Part shown: positions 19,301 to 28,914 of the stretch, one piece after another
Position numbering within the stretch: the first letter of the stretch is position 1
Layout of the letters: every line of letters starts with the position of its first letter
Assembly: GCA_009995225.1 (NCBI GenBank)
Contig: JAACPW010000008.1
Coordinates: forward strand, 62,001-126,000
Direction of reading: 5' to 3'
DNA: 64,000 bases
DNA from: Sphingomonadales bacterium
GTDB taxonomy: Bacteria; Pseudomonadota; Alphaproteobacteria; Sphingomonadales; Sphingomonadaceae
The notes under the pieces: generated by a model
Database searches by the model: none
Told to the model about the DNA's origin: nothing
The model's input: the letters and a program-made list of their open reading frames with translations, nothing else
Translations under genes and position numbers: made by a program

Positions 19301-22300
19301 CGAGCGCCTTTGCTGCCAGTGGGTTGGGACAGGGGGGTGAAGCCGGCATCGAATTGCAGGGCATTGACGTCACGGTCAGCGGCGACACGGCGATCGAAGC
19401 GAACGGCTTTGGCGGATCGGCCGATGGCGGCACAGCCGGTAACGGTGCGGGCGGCACCGCCTTTGTCGGGGTAACCGGCAGCGCGCAAGGCAGCGGGACA
19501 TTCCTGGGCAACACCGCGATCGTCGCCAATGGATTTGGCGGCCTCCCCAGTTTCGATGGCTCCGGCGGGAACGGCACCGGCGGAGTTGCTTTTGTTGAGG
19601 CTCAATCGGGCAGCACGGTGCAGTTCAACACGCTTCAGGTCACCGCCAGCGGGCGCGGGGCCGACAGCGAGGATATCCAGACGCCCTATGCCGGCGGCAC
19701 AGGAACGGGCGGCAGCGCCGAATTGCGCAGCTTCGGATCAGGATCGAACATCGTCATCCAGCGCAACTTCGATACCTCGATCTACGGCAACGAAATGAAC
19801 GACGGTGGCATGATCGCCGCGATCGGCATCGGCGGACTGACCACAGGCGGCAGCGGTATCGGCGGCGAAGGGCGAGGCGGATCGATCGTGCTGCGCGCGG
19901 CGCTGGGCGGGGCGATTGACCTGCCAACCGACCCGCTCAACGATCCGGGCAGCGACGGCCCGATCGGACTTCTCGCGCGCGGCTATGGAGGAAGCTCGCT
20001 GGTCGAAGGCGGCCGGGGCGGCACCGGACGCGGGGGGGAAGGCCTGATCGAGGTGGATGGCGGCACCATGATCATGGGCACAACCTTGTATTCGGTCTTC
20101 GGGAAAGGCGGGACCAGCCTCAACCCATCGTTGAATATCGCAGGCGGAGACGCCTTCGGCGGCACCCGCCGCATTCGTGTCCTGAACGGTGCGGAAGCAA
20201 CGCTGCAATTGGCAAGAGCGATCTCGGGCGGGATCGGCGGCGATGGCTCGGGGACGGGTAATGGCGGCGTGGCCTTCGGCAGCCGGCATTCTGTCGAGGT
20301 GAACTTCAGCACGCTCAATATCATCGGCGAAATGGCGGTGGCCGACCAGACCACCGGCGGCGCTGGCCTGATCGGCGGCGATGCTTTCAGTGACGGCGAA
20401 GGCGGCGGCCTCAGCCTGACCCTGAGCGACTCGACCATCAATCTGTTGCCCGATGCCAACGGCACGGGGCGGATTGTCATCGATGGCACCACACAGGGCG
20501 GCACAGGGATAATCACAGGTGGGCTTGCCCGGTCCGCAATCGTGGCGGCCAGCTTCAACAACATCTCGGTCAACGGACAACTGATCGAGATTGCGTCTGT
20601 TGCGCAGGGCGGCGCGGCCACCGGCCCCGATGGCGTCGGGGGCAATGCCATATCCGGGCAAGTTGGGGTCCAGCTTACCAACGCCGCGATTGATATCGGA
20701 TCGGTTCTGGTCGCCTCGGACGCGATCGGTGGCGACGGCGGCGCGGGCGCGGGCGTTGGCGGCGATGCGCAGAGCGGCACCGTCGATGTGCGGTTGACCG
20801 GTTCTTCGCTGACCGACTCGCTCGATCAGTACCTTGGGGTGGAGGTACGCTCGCAAGGATCGGGAGGCGGCGGCGCAACGGGAGGCAACGCCGCAGCCCG
20901 GCAGAGCACGCTTACCCTTATCGACACAGCGATGACGGGCGTCGGCAACCTGTTTGTCAACGCTTCCGCTGTCGCCAATCGCGGCGGCGGGGGTGTCGCG
21001 ATTGCCGGCACTGCCGGAATTAACATTTCCGGCACCGGCGGGGTGACCGCCACCGACGCGATCGAGGTAAACGCCATCGCAACGGTGATCGAATCGTCGA
21101 AGGCCGGTCCTGGAACGGCGACGTTCTCGATCGGAAGCGACAGCACGGCAGCGGTCAATGCAGGTGGCCTGTCGCTCAACGCGGACGCACAGTCCGAGAC
21201 TTTCGATTTTATTCCAGGGCAGCAAAACGGTTACGGGCAGTTTGTCGTCGATGTTCTCGGCGGCAGCGTGAATGTCGAATTCTTCAATGCCTTCGCCAAC
21301 GGCGCCGGAGGCGAACCGCGAACCTCGCAGATTGTCGCCGATGGCGGGAACCTCAACGTCTCGCAGTTCATGGAAGCCTATTCCTTCCGTGACCTGAACG
21401 TGCGCACGGGGTCGGGAAACATCATTGGCAACGCCGCACTTTCCGAAAATGACACTGCAATCAGTCTGGAAAGCGGATACGCCGTCCAGATCACCAGCGA
21501 TGGGAGCGCAGGCTCCGGGATTTTCGGCCGGACGATCAGCGTGGATGCGGGCGACAGGATCTTGCTGGAAGGCAATCTCACCGCGCGCAACGGCCCGATC
21601 TCTCTGCTCGCCAGGGGCTTCGGGCCGGTTTCCGACCGATTCATCACCATGGCGCCAGGCGCTAGCATCAACGCCGGCACCGGAACGGTCACAATCCGCA
21701 ACGCCGACGGGCCAATCACACTCGCCAACATAAGCGCGGGCCGCATCGATGCGCGCACACTGGGGGCGAGTCCCGGAAGCGACATAACGGTGCTTGGCTC
21801 CGGCGTGCTGACCGCGTCAGGCAGCGGGCGGGCGATCGATCTGGCATCGGTCAACGGCGAGGTTCTGAACCTCGCGGGCGACGCCGGCCTGATCCTGACC
21901 GGCGGGGGGCATTATGGCATCTTTGCCGCGACACCCACGGGATCGCTGATCGGTTCCCCGACGAATTATGCGCGGCGCTACAACGTGCCGGACAGCGAAT
22001 TCTATGACGAGCTGAACCCGGGCGGCAACTTCGCGGCGTTCCGCATTGCTCCTTTGCTGACAGTGACAGCCGATGATCTCAGCCGTTTCTATGGCGATAC
22101 CAATCCTGTGCTGACGGCCAGCTTTGCCGGTTTCCTTCCGGGAGACGGGGTCGCAGACCTTTCCGGAACGGCGCTTCTAATGGCCGAGGCGAACGCAACG
22201 TCGAGCGTGGATGCCTATACGATCAGCGCGGAGCAAGGATCGCTGCTGAGCGAGCAGGGCTATCAGTTCACCTTCAACTCCGGCGAGCTGACCGTCACCC

Positions 22301-23763
22301 CCAGGCCGATTACGCTGGCGGCGGACAATCTGACCCGCGTCTATGGCAACGCCAATCCCGCGCTGACCGTGACAGTCGGGGGAGCGGGGCTGGTGAATGG
22401 CGACCAACTGAGCGGCGCGGTGACGACCACTGCGGGCGTCACCACCGGGGTTGGCAATGTGGCGATCACACAAGGCACGCTGGCGGCCGATTCCAACTAT
22501 GCGGTCAGCTTCATCGAAGGCCAGCTCACGATCACGCCGCGCCCGATCACGATTGCGGCGGACAATGCTAGCCGTATCTATGGCAATGCCAACCCGGCGC
22601 TGACCTTCCGCTTTGATGAAGCAAGCCTGGTGAACGGCGACCAGTTGAGCGGTGCGCTGGCGACCAGTGCGGGGGCGACCACGGGTGTCGGCGCCGCTCC
22701 CATCACGCAAGGCACGCTTTCGGCCGGCGCCAATTATGCGGTGAGCTTCACCAACGGCCAATTGACGATTACCCCGCGCCCGATCACCGTCACGGCAGCC
22801 GATGTCACCCGGATTTATGGCAACGCCAATCCGGCGCTACCCTTTACCGTGGGGGGATTGGGGCTGGTGAACGGCGATCAATTGACCGGCGCGTTGGCGA
22901 CGAATGCAGGGGTCACCACCGGAGTCGGTACCGCGCCGATCACGCAAGGCACGCTATCGGGCGGTTCCAACTATGCCGTAAGCTTTGCCAATGGTGTGCT
23001 GACGATCGCCCCGCGCCCGATCACGGTGACGGCGGACAATCTGACCCGGGTGTACGGCAATGCCAATCCGGCGCTGACCTTTACGGTTGGCGGTGCGGGG
23101 CTGGTCAACGGCGATCAGCTCAGCGGCGCGCTGGCGACCACCGCGGGGGCCGCGAACGCAGTGGGCTCTGCGCCGATCACGCAAGGCACGCTTTCGGCCA
23201 GTCCCAACTATGCGGTCAGCTTTGCCAATGGCGTGCTGACCATCACGCCGCGCCCGATTACCATCAGCGCGGATGATCTGGAAAAGCTCGTGGGTGAGCC
23301 TGATCCGGAGCTCACCTTCACCATCGGCGGGGCCGGCCTTGTCAACAATGACACCTTGACGGGCAGCCTTACGCGCGATCCGGGAGAGGGCAGCGGCGTC
23401 TTCGTGATCCGGCAAGGCACGCTTGTTGCTACGCCGAATTATGTGACTACCTTTGCACCCGGCGCCCTGACCGTGGACGCACCGCCGCCGTCGCCGCCTG
23501 AAACCTCGCCGACCCCGCCTGAACTCTACAACCCCACCCGCTTCGAAGCGCTGCAAGCCATTGACCAGTCTTCGTCCACCCTCACCAGAGATGAAGACGA
23601 ACAGCGATTCGGGATCGACTTCCCCGTGAAGGCCGAAACGCCGTTGATCGCGGAAGACCCGCTGCTTGATGAACCCGTGACCAGCGGCGGCGATGCGTCG
23701 CTTTATGGTGATGGTCAGCCACCGTCCGGCACCGGCCAGACACCGCCCGCAGGAGGTCAGTGA
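16399..23763 (+). CDS. TpsA: large filamentous-haemagglutinin-type exoprotein with MBG repeats
   Basis: A 2454-residue secreted protein. A signal peptide ending near AEAQA is followed by a TPS (haemagg_act) domain, about residues 40-300, with the family-typical segments AVLNRI and GNVAVINGNVI. Residues ~350-1850 are Gly/Asn-rich repetitive sequence (many GGxGxGG turns) consistent with a long right-handed beta-helix. The C-terminal third carries six MBG-type domains, four nearly identical, then a Pro-rich stretch and an acidic tail. Export through the adjacent TpsB is expected, leaving it surface-bound or released. GGAG lies 8 nt before the start. The ligand is unknown; adhesin or matrix roles fit. 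Confidence 0.9.
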   Translation: MTCSTRNRTRLLGCAASTAVALALTLAPNRAEAQAIQANGMVQTGAAEIDQSVANTTTIEVGAANTVIDWQPFEDGSGNALDFLPTGTTAQFQNTAGQGQFAVLNRILPAANGNVAVINGNVISRLIDSSGIESPGGFIAFYSPTGILVGSTASFDVGQLMLTTLDVSPSDFENFANFVGGNMTLTGAAGSTARIQVAPGAQILASPENAFFAVVAADIQMRGSAQVNGSHAYIAGEVVNLSFSNGLFNIFVDVGTGASGTVLDLGGTIGGPSSNGAGDNHMIYGVARAAADPISMLFSGNLGFDEAQNASIINGEIILSGNYDVFGRFVSGDSISSGIGAVFDSFSQPGPGTGAAEISVANITASSGLLAISDQRVSVAANSGPSMVDGNLMLVATGRRGVAGGTAGLSAVGSSITVTGDLLVSAQHFGANSSSLQSLDEINAQGGVATVTANAGGEITVNGSALVTADAQSSTGGFDGAAGTAFGGEALVRALGGTLTIDGSATITATAQGPTFSNVQTGAEARGGTAELSADLGGGITIGQDVSLLADANAAQGSLFDTSTVSNAYGGRAFMRISPGGGTLTVNGAAMLSANATGGSANTAGAGSIGDAGEATVIVDASGVITIGGSLFLEAQGTGGENAGGTGGAGLGGRASAATFGGGTITIDTVTDSIAQTDARGVGGNGQTGGDGFGGIAGVIAEIGTITVAGFADVISDGTGGDATSGFGGNGGVGQGGNAFLQANGTLTQVATLTVGGGASVYAQGNGGDGGQSDGVTIPAGQGGDGYGGDFALPNQADSAFNSGAFILGGGDNGRITISGNAILVAEGYGGLGGFGGSVFDGGTGGNGFGGLAQFGQGLFEQDGSVGLGTVSFADVIALAGGFGGRGGFSGFDFPTGDGGDGTGGFAALTIRAGTVAANRVTLGALGRGGDGRIAGLGTGGAAVVQGSLGGALTLGRYSAFANGFGGSSAFAASGLGQGGEAGIELQGIDVTVSGDTAIEANGFGGSADGGTAGNGAGGTAFVGVTGSAQGSGTFLGNTAIVANGFGGLPSFDGSGGNGTGGVAFVEAQSGSTVQFNTLQVTASGRGADSEDIQTPYAGGTGTGGSAELRSFGSGSNIVIQRNFDTSIYGNEMNDGGMIAAIGIGGLTTGGSGIGGEGRGGSIVLRAALGGAIDLPTDPLNDPGSDGPIGLLARGYGGSSLVEGGRGGTGRGGEGLIEVDGGTMIMGTTLYSVFGKGGTSLNPSLNIAGGDAFGGTRRIRVLNGAEATLQLARAISGGIGGDGSGTGNGGVAFGSRHSVEVNFSTLNIIGEMAVADQTTGGAGLIGGDAFSDGEGGGLSLTLSDSTINLLPDANGTGRIVIDGTTQGGTGIITGGLARSAIVAASFNNISVNGQLIEIASVAQGGAATGPDGVGGNAISGQVGVQLTNAAIDIGSVLVASDAIGGDGGAGAGVGGDAQSGTVDVRLTGSSLTDSLDQYLGVEVRSQGSGGGGATGGNAAARQSTLTLIDTAMTGVGNLFVNASAVANRGGGGVAIAGTAGINISGTGGVTATDAIEVNAIATVIESSKAGPGTATFSIGSDSTAAVNAGGLSLNADAQSETFDFIPGQQNGYGQFVVDVLGGSVNVEFFNAFANGAGGEPRTSQIVADGGNLNVSQFMEAYSFRDLNVRTGSGNIIGNAALSENDTAISLESGYAVQITSDGSAGSGIFGRTISVDAGDRILLEGNLTARNGPISLLARGFGPVSDRFITMAPGASINAGTGTVTIRNADGPITLANISAGRIDARTLGASPGSDITVLGSGVLTASGSGRAIDLASVNGEVLNLAGDAGLILTGGGHYGIFAATPTGSLIGSPTNYARRYNVPDSEFYDELNPGGNFAAFRIAPLLTVTADDLSRFYGDTNPVLTASFAGFLPGDGVADLSGTALLMAEANATSSVDAYTISAEQGSLLSEQGYQFTFNSGELTVTPRPITLAADNLTRVYGNANPALTVTVGGAGLVNGDQLSGAVTTTAGVTTGVGNVAITQGTLAADSNYAVSFIEGQLTITPRPITIAADNASRIYGNANPALTFRFDEASLVNGDQLSGALATSAGATTGVGAAPITQGTLSAGANYAVSFTNGQLTITPRPITVTAADVTRIYGNANPALPFTVGGLGLVNGDQLTGALATNAGVTTGVGTAPITQGTLSGGSNYAVSFANGVLTIAPRPITVTADNLTRVYGNANPALTFTVGGAGLVNGDQLSGALATTAGAANAVGSAPITQGTLSASPNYAVSFANGVLTITPRPITISADDLEKLVGEPDPELTFTIGGAGLVNNDTLTGSLTRDPGEGSGVFVIRQGTLVATPNYVTTFAPGALTVDAPPPSPPETSPTPPELYNPTRFEALQAIDQSSSTLTRDEDEQRFGIDFPVKAETPLIAEDPLLDEPVTSGGDASLYGDGQPPSGTGQTPPAGGQ
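22309..23256 (+). repeat. Four tandem 237-bp MBG-domain repeats
   Basis: Four consecutive 79-codon units with exactly 237-bp spacing, seen at the recurring YGNANPAL codons (positions 22341, 22578, 22815 and 23052). Each begins with IT[LIV] and ends with an LTI.PRP-type junction. More divergent units flank them at about 22057-22308 and 23257-23486. The repeats are in frame, so recombination would lengthen or shorten the TpsA stalk. Confidence 0.9.
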
Positions 23764-23764
23764 G

Positions 23765-26700
23765 ATGCGCCAGCACAGCGGCAATCCCCGCCTGATACGT
23801 TCTGCGCTTGCGGCGATTATGTTGATCGCATTGGCCGCCAACGGCCCCGTCGCGGCGCGTGAGCCGGCCACCGCCAGCCTTAGCCTGCGCGATACCTTCC
23901 CGATCGGCTCCAATGGCCTGTGCGAGGCGCAGATTCTGTCGCCGGAGCCGGGCGGGAACATGTTTGACCGGCGTTATTCGATCATTTGCCGCGATGCCGC
24001 CGCGCCGGTGGGCACGCTTTGGGTGGTCACATCACGCGATGCGGGCCTTGAGCGTTTTGCGGGCGATGCAGCGCGCTGCACCAGTGACGCGCAAGGCGGG
24101 GACGCCGTGCCCGGATTGGCCGCGATGCAGCGGCTTTCGTGCGCGCGCGATGGCAGCATCCTGCGGACCGATGTGCTGATGGGCACCCGCAAGGGACGCA
24201 CTTATGCGGCGCAAGGATTGTCGGCCTATGCCAAGGCGCTGGAGCTTGGCCTGGCGTCGCTCGCCAGTGACGCCATTGTTCCGGGCATTGTCGAAATCCC
24301 GCTTACCAGTTCCACCGATGCAATCGCTTTTGCCCGCCAGCAAGCCGAAGCCATCGCCGCCGACCAGGCGCTTGTCGAAGCCTATCGCCGCAGCAATGCA
24401 GGCAATTTTGCAGAAGCAGCCGAGTTTTTTGCCGTGTCCTCCGCCGCGCTGGCGGGTCCGGGTGCGGTCGAGGCGCAGCTCAACGCGGCGCTCCAGCAAT
24501 CCAATCTTGGCAATTATGCCGAAAGCCGCCGCCGATTGGCCCAACTGCGCCGTGCCAGCGCAACCAGCCCCCTGCTGGCACGCTTGCTGCGCAATTACGA
24601 GGCGATGGATGCGCTCAATCAAAGGCAGTCGGCGCGCGCGCTTGCGGTGCTCGATGCGCCACTGGTGATCGAATTCGCCGATAGCGAGGCGCTGCGCAGT
24701 TTGCAGATCGGCCCCGCACTGGCGGGGCAGCTGGCAAGCGAAAGCGGACGGATCACCGGTGATTATTCGCTCAGCCTGAGCCCGCTCGAACGTGCGGCGC
24801 TGCTCGACGGGCAGCACGCTTATCTCAAGGCCACGGCGCTTCGGCAGCTGGGCCGGACCGATGAAGCCGCCGCTGTGCTGGGCTCTGCTGAAGCGGCGTT
24901 CAGCGGTGTGCGCGGCGGGCGCGTGGTCTCGGTTGCATGGCTGCGCGCGCAGGTGCTGGGCGAGCTTGCCGAACTTGCCGAACGGTCGGGCGATGCGGCC
25001 AGGGCAGAAGGCTTGCATCAGCAGGGGATCACCCTGCTTGAAGCGACCTATCCCGGTTCGCCCGCGCTTGGCAGTGCCCGTGCCCAGCTGGCGGGGTTTT
25101 ATGCTCGCAGCGGACGCCGTGACGATGCGATGACCCTTTACAGGGCGATCATTGCCGATGCCGAAGGCCGCGCGCTGCCCTCGCTGCGCGGGTTGATGAC
25201 ACCTTACTTCGGTCTGTTGCTTGCCGAAGGGCCCCAAGGACACGGCGCTGCGGACGCAGCGGCCGATATGTTCGCGGCGAGCCAACTGCTCCAGCGGCCA
25301 GGTCTTGCGCAAACGCAGGCGGCGCTCGCGCGGGAGCTTTCGGGCGGCAGCGACGAAGCCTCGCAGCTGTTCCGCACCGCCACCAATCTTGGACGCGGGA
25401 TCGAACAGTTGCGCACGGCGCTTCTGGAACTGGAAACCATGCCCGAAGCCGGCGCCCGGCAGGCCGCCCTGATTGCGGAACGCGCCGCGCGGCTCGAACT
25501 GTTGCAGCAGCAGCAGGCCGAAGTGCTGGGGCAGTTGGCCGCTTACCCGCGCTACCGCGCTGTCACCGAACAGGCGATCACACTTGCCGATCTGCAAGCC
25601 ACGCTTGTGGAAGGCGAGGCCTATGTGAAGCTGGTGACGCTCGATAGCGATGCTTACGTCATCTATGCCACCCGCGAAGCCGCGTCGGCATGGCGGGCAG
25701 ACGCCACGCCCGCGCAACTCGATCGGCTGGTCAGCCAGATCCGTGAAAGCATCGCCGTGGTCGAAGGCGGGCAGGTGCTGACCTATCCTTTCGACCTTGC
25801 CCGAGCGCGTGAGCTTTATGTCCGCCTGTTCACCCCGGTCGCCGATCAATTGCCCAAGGCCCGCCATATCGTGTTCGAACCCGATGGCGCCTTGCTGAAG
25901 CTGCCGATCAACTTGCTGGTAACAGACGATGCCAGCGTTGAAGCCTACGAAGCGCGCAAGAGCGTGGCCGGCGCGGACGAATATGATTTCCGCGGCACCC
26001 GGTGGCTCGGGCGCACGGCGCAGATCAGCACCTCGGTGGCGGCCTCGGCGTTCCGCGATGTGCGCGCCGCACCGCCTTCGGATGGCAAGCGCGCCTATCT
26101 CGGCCTTGGCGAGAACGCGCCGATCGGTGCTGCCTCGCCCGGTGCAGCGCGCACCCGTGCCGCGCTGGCGGCTGGCGAGACGTGCCAGTGGTCACCGAAT
26201 ATCTGGGCCAATCCGATCAAGGCCGATGAATTGCGCACCGTCGCCTCGCGTTTCGCCGGGTCGTCCGAAGTGCTGACCGGCGCGGCATTCACCGACAACG
26301 CCATCATGGAGATGGGCGATCTTGCCGAATACCGCATCCTGCACTTTGCCACGCACGGGCTCGTGACCGCTCCGCAACCTGAATGCCCACCGCGCCCGGC
26401 ATTGCTGACCAGTTTCGGTTCCGGCGAAGGCTCGGATGGATTGCTGAGCTTTGCCGAGATTTTCGGCCTGCGTATCGACGCTGATCTGGTGATTCTGTCA
26501 GCCTGCGACACCGCGGGCAGTGCCACGGTGGGTGCGACCCGCGAGGCCGGCGTCACCAGCGGGGGCGAATTCGCGCTCGACGGGCTGGTGCGCGCCTTTG
26601 TGGGAGCGGGTGGGCGCACCGTATTGGCAAGCCATTGGCCCGTGCCGGATGATTTCGACGCGACCGGCCGCCTGATTTCGGGCCTGTTCGCCGAGGACGG

Positions 26701-26827
26701 GCGCGCCACCGCTGGCGCCCTCAAGGCCTCGCAGGAAACGCTGATGGACGAAGCCGAAACCTCGCATCCCTTCTACTGGTCTGCCTTTGCCGTGGTGGGT
26801 GACGGGGCCGCGCGCCTCGTGCGCTGA
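23765..26827 (+). CDS. Exported CHAT-domain protein (putative caspase-like protease)
   Basis: A 1020-residue protein with a signal peptide, a helical TPR-like middle region (about 220-620) and a C-terminal CHAT domain. The clan CD catalytic pair is visible: His864 in HFATHGL and Cys914 in LSACDTA, followed by GLVRAFVGAGGRTVLASHWPV, a standard CHAT signature. The start follows AGGAGG by 7 nt and lies directly after the TpsA stop. CHAT domains are caspase-like proteases of the separase/gingipain clan. Here the export signal and position suggest it processes TpsA or another envelope protein; this is inference. Confidence 0.87.
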   Translation: MRQHSGNPRLIRSALAAIMLIALAANGPVAAREPATASLSLRDTFPIGSNGLCEAQILSPEPGGNMFDRRYSIICRDAAAPVGTLWVVTSRDAGLERFAGDAARCTSDAQGGDAVPGLAAMQRLSCARDGSILRTDVLMGTRKGRTYAAQGLSAYAKALELGLASLASDAIVPGIVEIPLTSSTDAIAFARQQAEAIAADQALVEAYRRSNAGNFAEAAEFFAVSSAALAGPGAVEAQLNAALQQSNLGNYAESRRRLAQLRRASATSPLLARLLRNYEAMDALNQRQSARALAVLDAPLVIEFADSEALRSLQIGPALAGQLASESGRITGDYSLSLSPLERAALLDGQHAYLKATALRQLGRTDEAAAVLGSAEAAFSGVRGGRVVSVAWLRAQVLGELAELAERSGDAARAEGLHQQGITLLEATYPGSPALGSARAQLAGFYARSGRRDDAMTLYRAIIADAEGRALPSLRGLMTPYFGLLLAEGPQGHGAADAAADMFAASQLLQRPGLAQTQAALARELSGGSDEASQLFRTATNLGRGIEQLRTALLELETMPEAGARQAALIAERAARLELLQQQQAEVLGQLAAYPRYRAVTEQAITLADLQATLVEGEAYVKLVTLDSDAYVIYATREAASAWRADATPAQLDRLVSQIRESIAVVEGGQVLTYPFDLARARELYVRLFTPVADQLPKARHIVFEPDGALLKLPINLLVTDDASVEAYEARKSVAGADEYDFRGTRWLGRTAQISTSVAASAFRDVRAAPPSDGKRAYLGLGENAPIGAASPGAARTRAALAAGETCQWSPNIWANPIKADELRTVASRFAGSSEVLTGAAFTDNAIMEMGDLAEYRILHFATHGLVTAPQPECPPRPALLTSFGSGEGSDGLLSFAEIFGLRIDADLVILSACDTAGSATVGATREAGVTSGGEFALDGLVRAFVGAGGRTVLASHWPVPDDFDATGRLISGLFAEDGRATAGALKASQETLMDEAETSHPFYWSAFAVVGDGAARLVR

Positions 26828-26856
26828 GCGCGCTGACGGAGGGCGCGAACGGCACC

Positions 26857-28914
26857 ATGAGCGATCCGCAAACCCCTTCACCCGCGCGTCTCGGCTGGAT
26901 CAGGCGCGGCTGGCGCAATGTGCGCGAAGCGGGCGGCGTGCAGCTTGCCGCGACGCTGGTGGTGCTGTGTGCGGCACTGTTTATTGCCCGCTTCAGCTGG
27001 GTGCTGCCCGATGGCAACATTCCCACACCGCTGACCGGCGAGGCCGAGCGCGCGTTGTATGACCTGCGCGCCTATTATGCCGCCGATCTGGTCGGGCAGG
27101 ACGAGCGGATCGTCATGGTCGTTTACACCGATCAAACCCTAATCGCCGCCCGCAAACGATCACCGCTGGATCGTGGCCTGCTGGCGCGCACCTTGCAAAC
27201 GCTGGACGGGATGGGGGCCAAGGCGATCGGCATCGATATCCTGTTCGACCAGCCTCAGGACGAGGACGATCAACTGATCGCGGCCCTGCGCGGGATGCAG
27301 ACTCCGGTGGCGGTCGCCTATGCCAATGTCGCCACCAACAGGGACGACGTGGTCTATGAGCAACAGCAATATCTGGAGAGCTTTCAGGCGCAACTGGCGG
27401 GAACACGTGCACGGCCGGCGAGCATCCGGCTCGACAATACCTTTGGCGCAACGCGGGTGTGGCCCACAATCGTTCCCGGCCTGCCGCCCTTGCTGGGGCG
27501 CGCCATGCTGGAAGACAGTGATGCAAACCCCACCCGGTTTGCAGGCTATGAAGGCGCCCTCGATTACCGGCGCGCGCGCTTCGTCGACGAGCCGCTGTTC
27601 GCCTCGCTCCAGATCGATCTTCTGGCTGATCCCGATCCCGAGGTTGTGCCCTTTCTTGCCGAACAGATTGTCGGCAAATATGTGCTGATCGGCGGCGATA
27701 TCGTCGACTATGACCGGGTCGAAACCACTTTCACCTCGATCACCGGAGAGCTTCCGCCCGGGCTTGCCGTCCATGCCGAGATCATTGCCCAGATGCTCGA
27801 TGATCGGGCGCTCTCGCCAATTCCGGCGTGGATCGTGTGGGTGATGGCCGTGCTGGTGGTGCTGAGCGCCGCGTTGACCGCGTTGCTGGAATGGCCGGCG
27901 CGGCGCCTTGCCCCTTTCATGCTGGCGCTGTTCGCCGGTTTCATCGGCATTCCGGTGGTGCTGCAACTGGCCAATGTCGACACTTATGGCCTTCCGGCGG
28001 TCGGCTGGCTGGTGGGCTGGATCATCGCCTTTGCCGCAGTGACCGCCGCAGCGCGTGCATCGGGCGCGGTGCAGCGCAATTTTGCCGCGGGCGCGCTTGG
28101 CAAATATATCCCGCGCGACATTGCCCAGGCGATTATCGACAAGCCGGAATTGCTGTCGCTGGGCGGGGAAAAGCGCGAAATCTTCGTGCTGTTCAGCGAT
28201 CTGGAAGGCTTCACCAAGATGAGCCATGCGATCGCACCGGAAATGGTGGCGAAGCTGCTCAACCGCTACCTTGATCTGCTCAGCCAGGTGGTGCTCGATC
28301 ACGGCGGGGTGATCGACAAGTTCGTGGGCGATGCGGTGGTGGCGTTCTGGGGCGCGCCGATTGCGCGGCCCGATGATGGAATGCGCGCTGCCCGCGCAGG
28401 CTACGCGATGTGGCAGGTAGGCGAAGCCTTCCGGCGTGAGGTCGCAGACATGGATGCCAGCCTTCCGGCGATCGGCAAGACCCGCGTGGGCCTGCATTAC
28501 GGCGAGGCGGTGATTGGCAACTTTGGCGGGGCGACCCGAATCCAGTATACTGCGCTGGGCGACTCGATGAACACCGCAGCCCGGCTGGAAGCGGCCAACA
28601 AGGGACTGGATTCCTCGGTCATGGCGAGCCGCGAGTTTGCCGAGGCATCAGGGCTGGAATGGTGGCGGCCAATGGGCCGTGTGGTGCTTCGTGGCCGGGC
28701 GCGGCCGGTCGACCTGTTCGAGCCTGCGCCGGATTTTCCGGCGGAAGACATAGCCATTCTGGCGCAGGCGCTGGCGATGGTGACAATCGATCGGGAGGGT
28801 GCGGTTCGGCTCGCGCAAGCCGTGGCCAGCCGCCACCCGCAGGATGCAGCGCTGGGCAATCTTGTGCAGCGCATCACAGGTTTGGACGAGGGAGGGACTT
28901 ATGTTCTGGGATAA
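26857..28914 (+). CDS. CHASE2-domain adenylate/guanylate cyclase
   Basis: A 685-residue inner-membrane class III nucleotide cyclase: an N-terminal membrane segment (~25-45), a periplasmic CHASE2 sensor (~60-320), three membrane segments (~325-400) and a cytoplasmic catalytic domain (~440-620). Catalytic residues are present: metal-binding Asp448 (FSDLEGF) and Asp492 (FVGDAVVAFWG), Lys488 that favours ATP in this class, and the NTAAR pair of transition-state Asn/Arg. It is therefore expected to be active, more likely making cAMP. GGAGGG lies upstream. It is 29 bp after the CHAT gene and overlaps the next gene by 14 nt. Confidence 0.92.
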   Translation: MSDPQTPSPARLGWIRRGWRNVREAGGVQLAATLVVLCAALFIARFSWVLPDGNIPTPLTGEAERALYDLRAYYAADLVGQDERIVMVVYTDQTLIAARKRSPLDRGLLARTLQTLDGMGAKAIGIDILFDQPQDEDDQLIAALRGMQTPVAVAYANVATNRDDVVYEQQQYLESFQAQLAGTRARPASIRLDNTFGATRVWPTIVPGLPPLLGRAMLEDSDANPTRFAGYEGALDYRRARFVDEPLFASLQIDLLADPDPEVVPFLAEQIVGKYVLIGGDIVDYDRVETTFTSITGELPPGLAVHAEIIAQMLDDRALSPIPAWIVWVMAVLVVLSAALTALLEWPARRLAPFMLALFAGFIGIPVVLQLANVDTYGLPAVGWLVGWIIAFAAVTAAARASGAVQRNFAAGALGKYIPRDIAQAIIDKPELLSLGGEKREIFVLFSDLEGFTKMSHAIAPEMVAKLLNRYLDLLSQVVLDHGGVIDKFVGDAVVAFWGAPIARPDDGMRAARAGYAMWQVGEAFRREVADMDASLPAIGKTRVGLHYGEAVIGNFGGATRIQYTALGDSMNTAARLEAANKGLDSSVMASREFAEASGLEWWRPMGRVVLRGRARPVDLFEPAPDFPAEDIAILAQALAMVTIDREGAVRLAQAVASRHPQDAALGNLVQRITGLDEGGTYVLG

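Noticed and set aside
16360..21225. Long antisense frames under the TpsA gene (16360-18066 and 19738-21225)
   Set aside because: They mirror Gly-rich repeats of TpsA and have no start context or domains.
22057..23486. Regular repeats that might suggest a CRISPR or satellite array
   Set aside because: The 237-bp units are fully coding and in frame (MBG domains), without spacers.
24032..25867. A 611-codon frame antisense to the CHAT gene
   Set aside because: No domain, no ribosome-binding site, and composition typical of antisense shadows.
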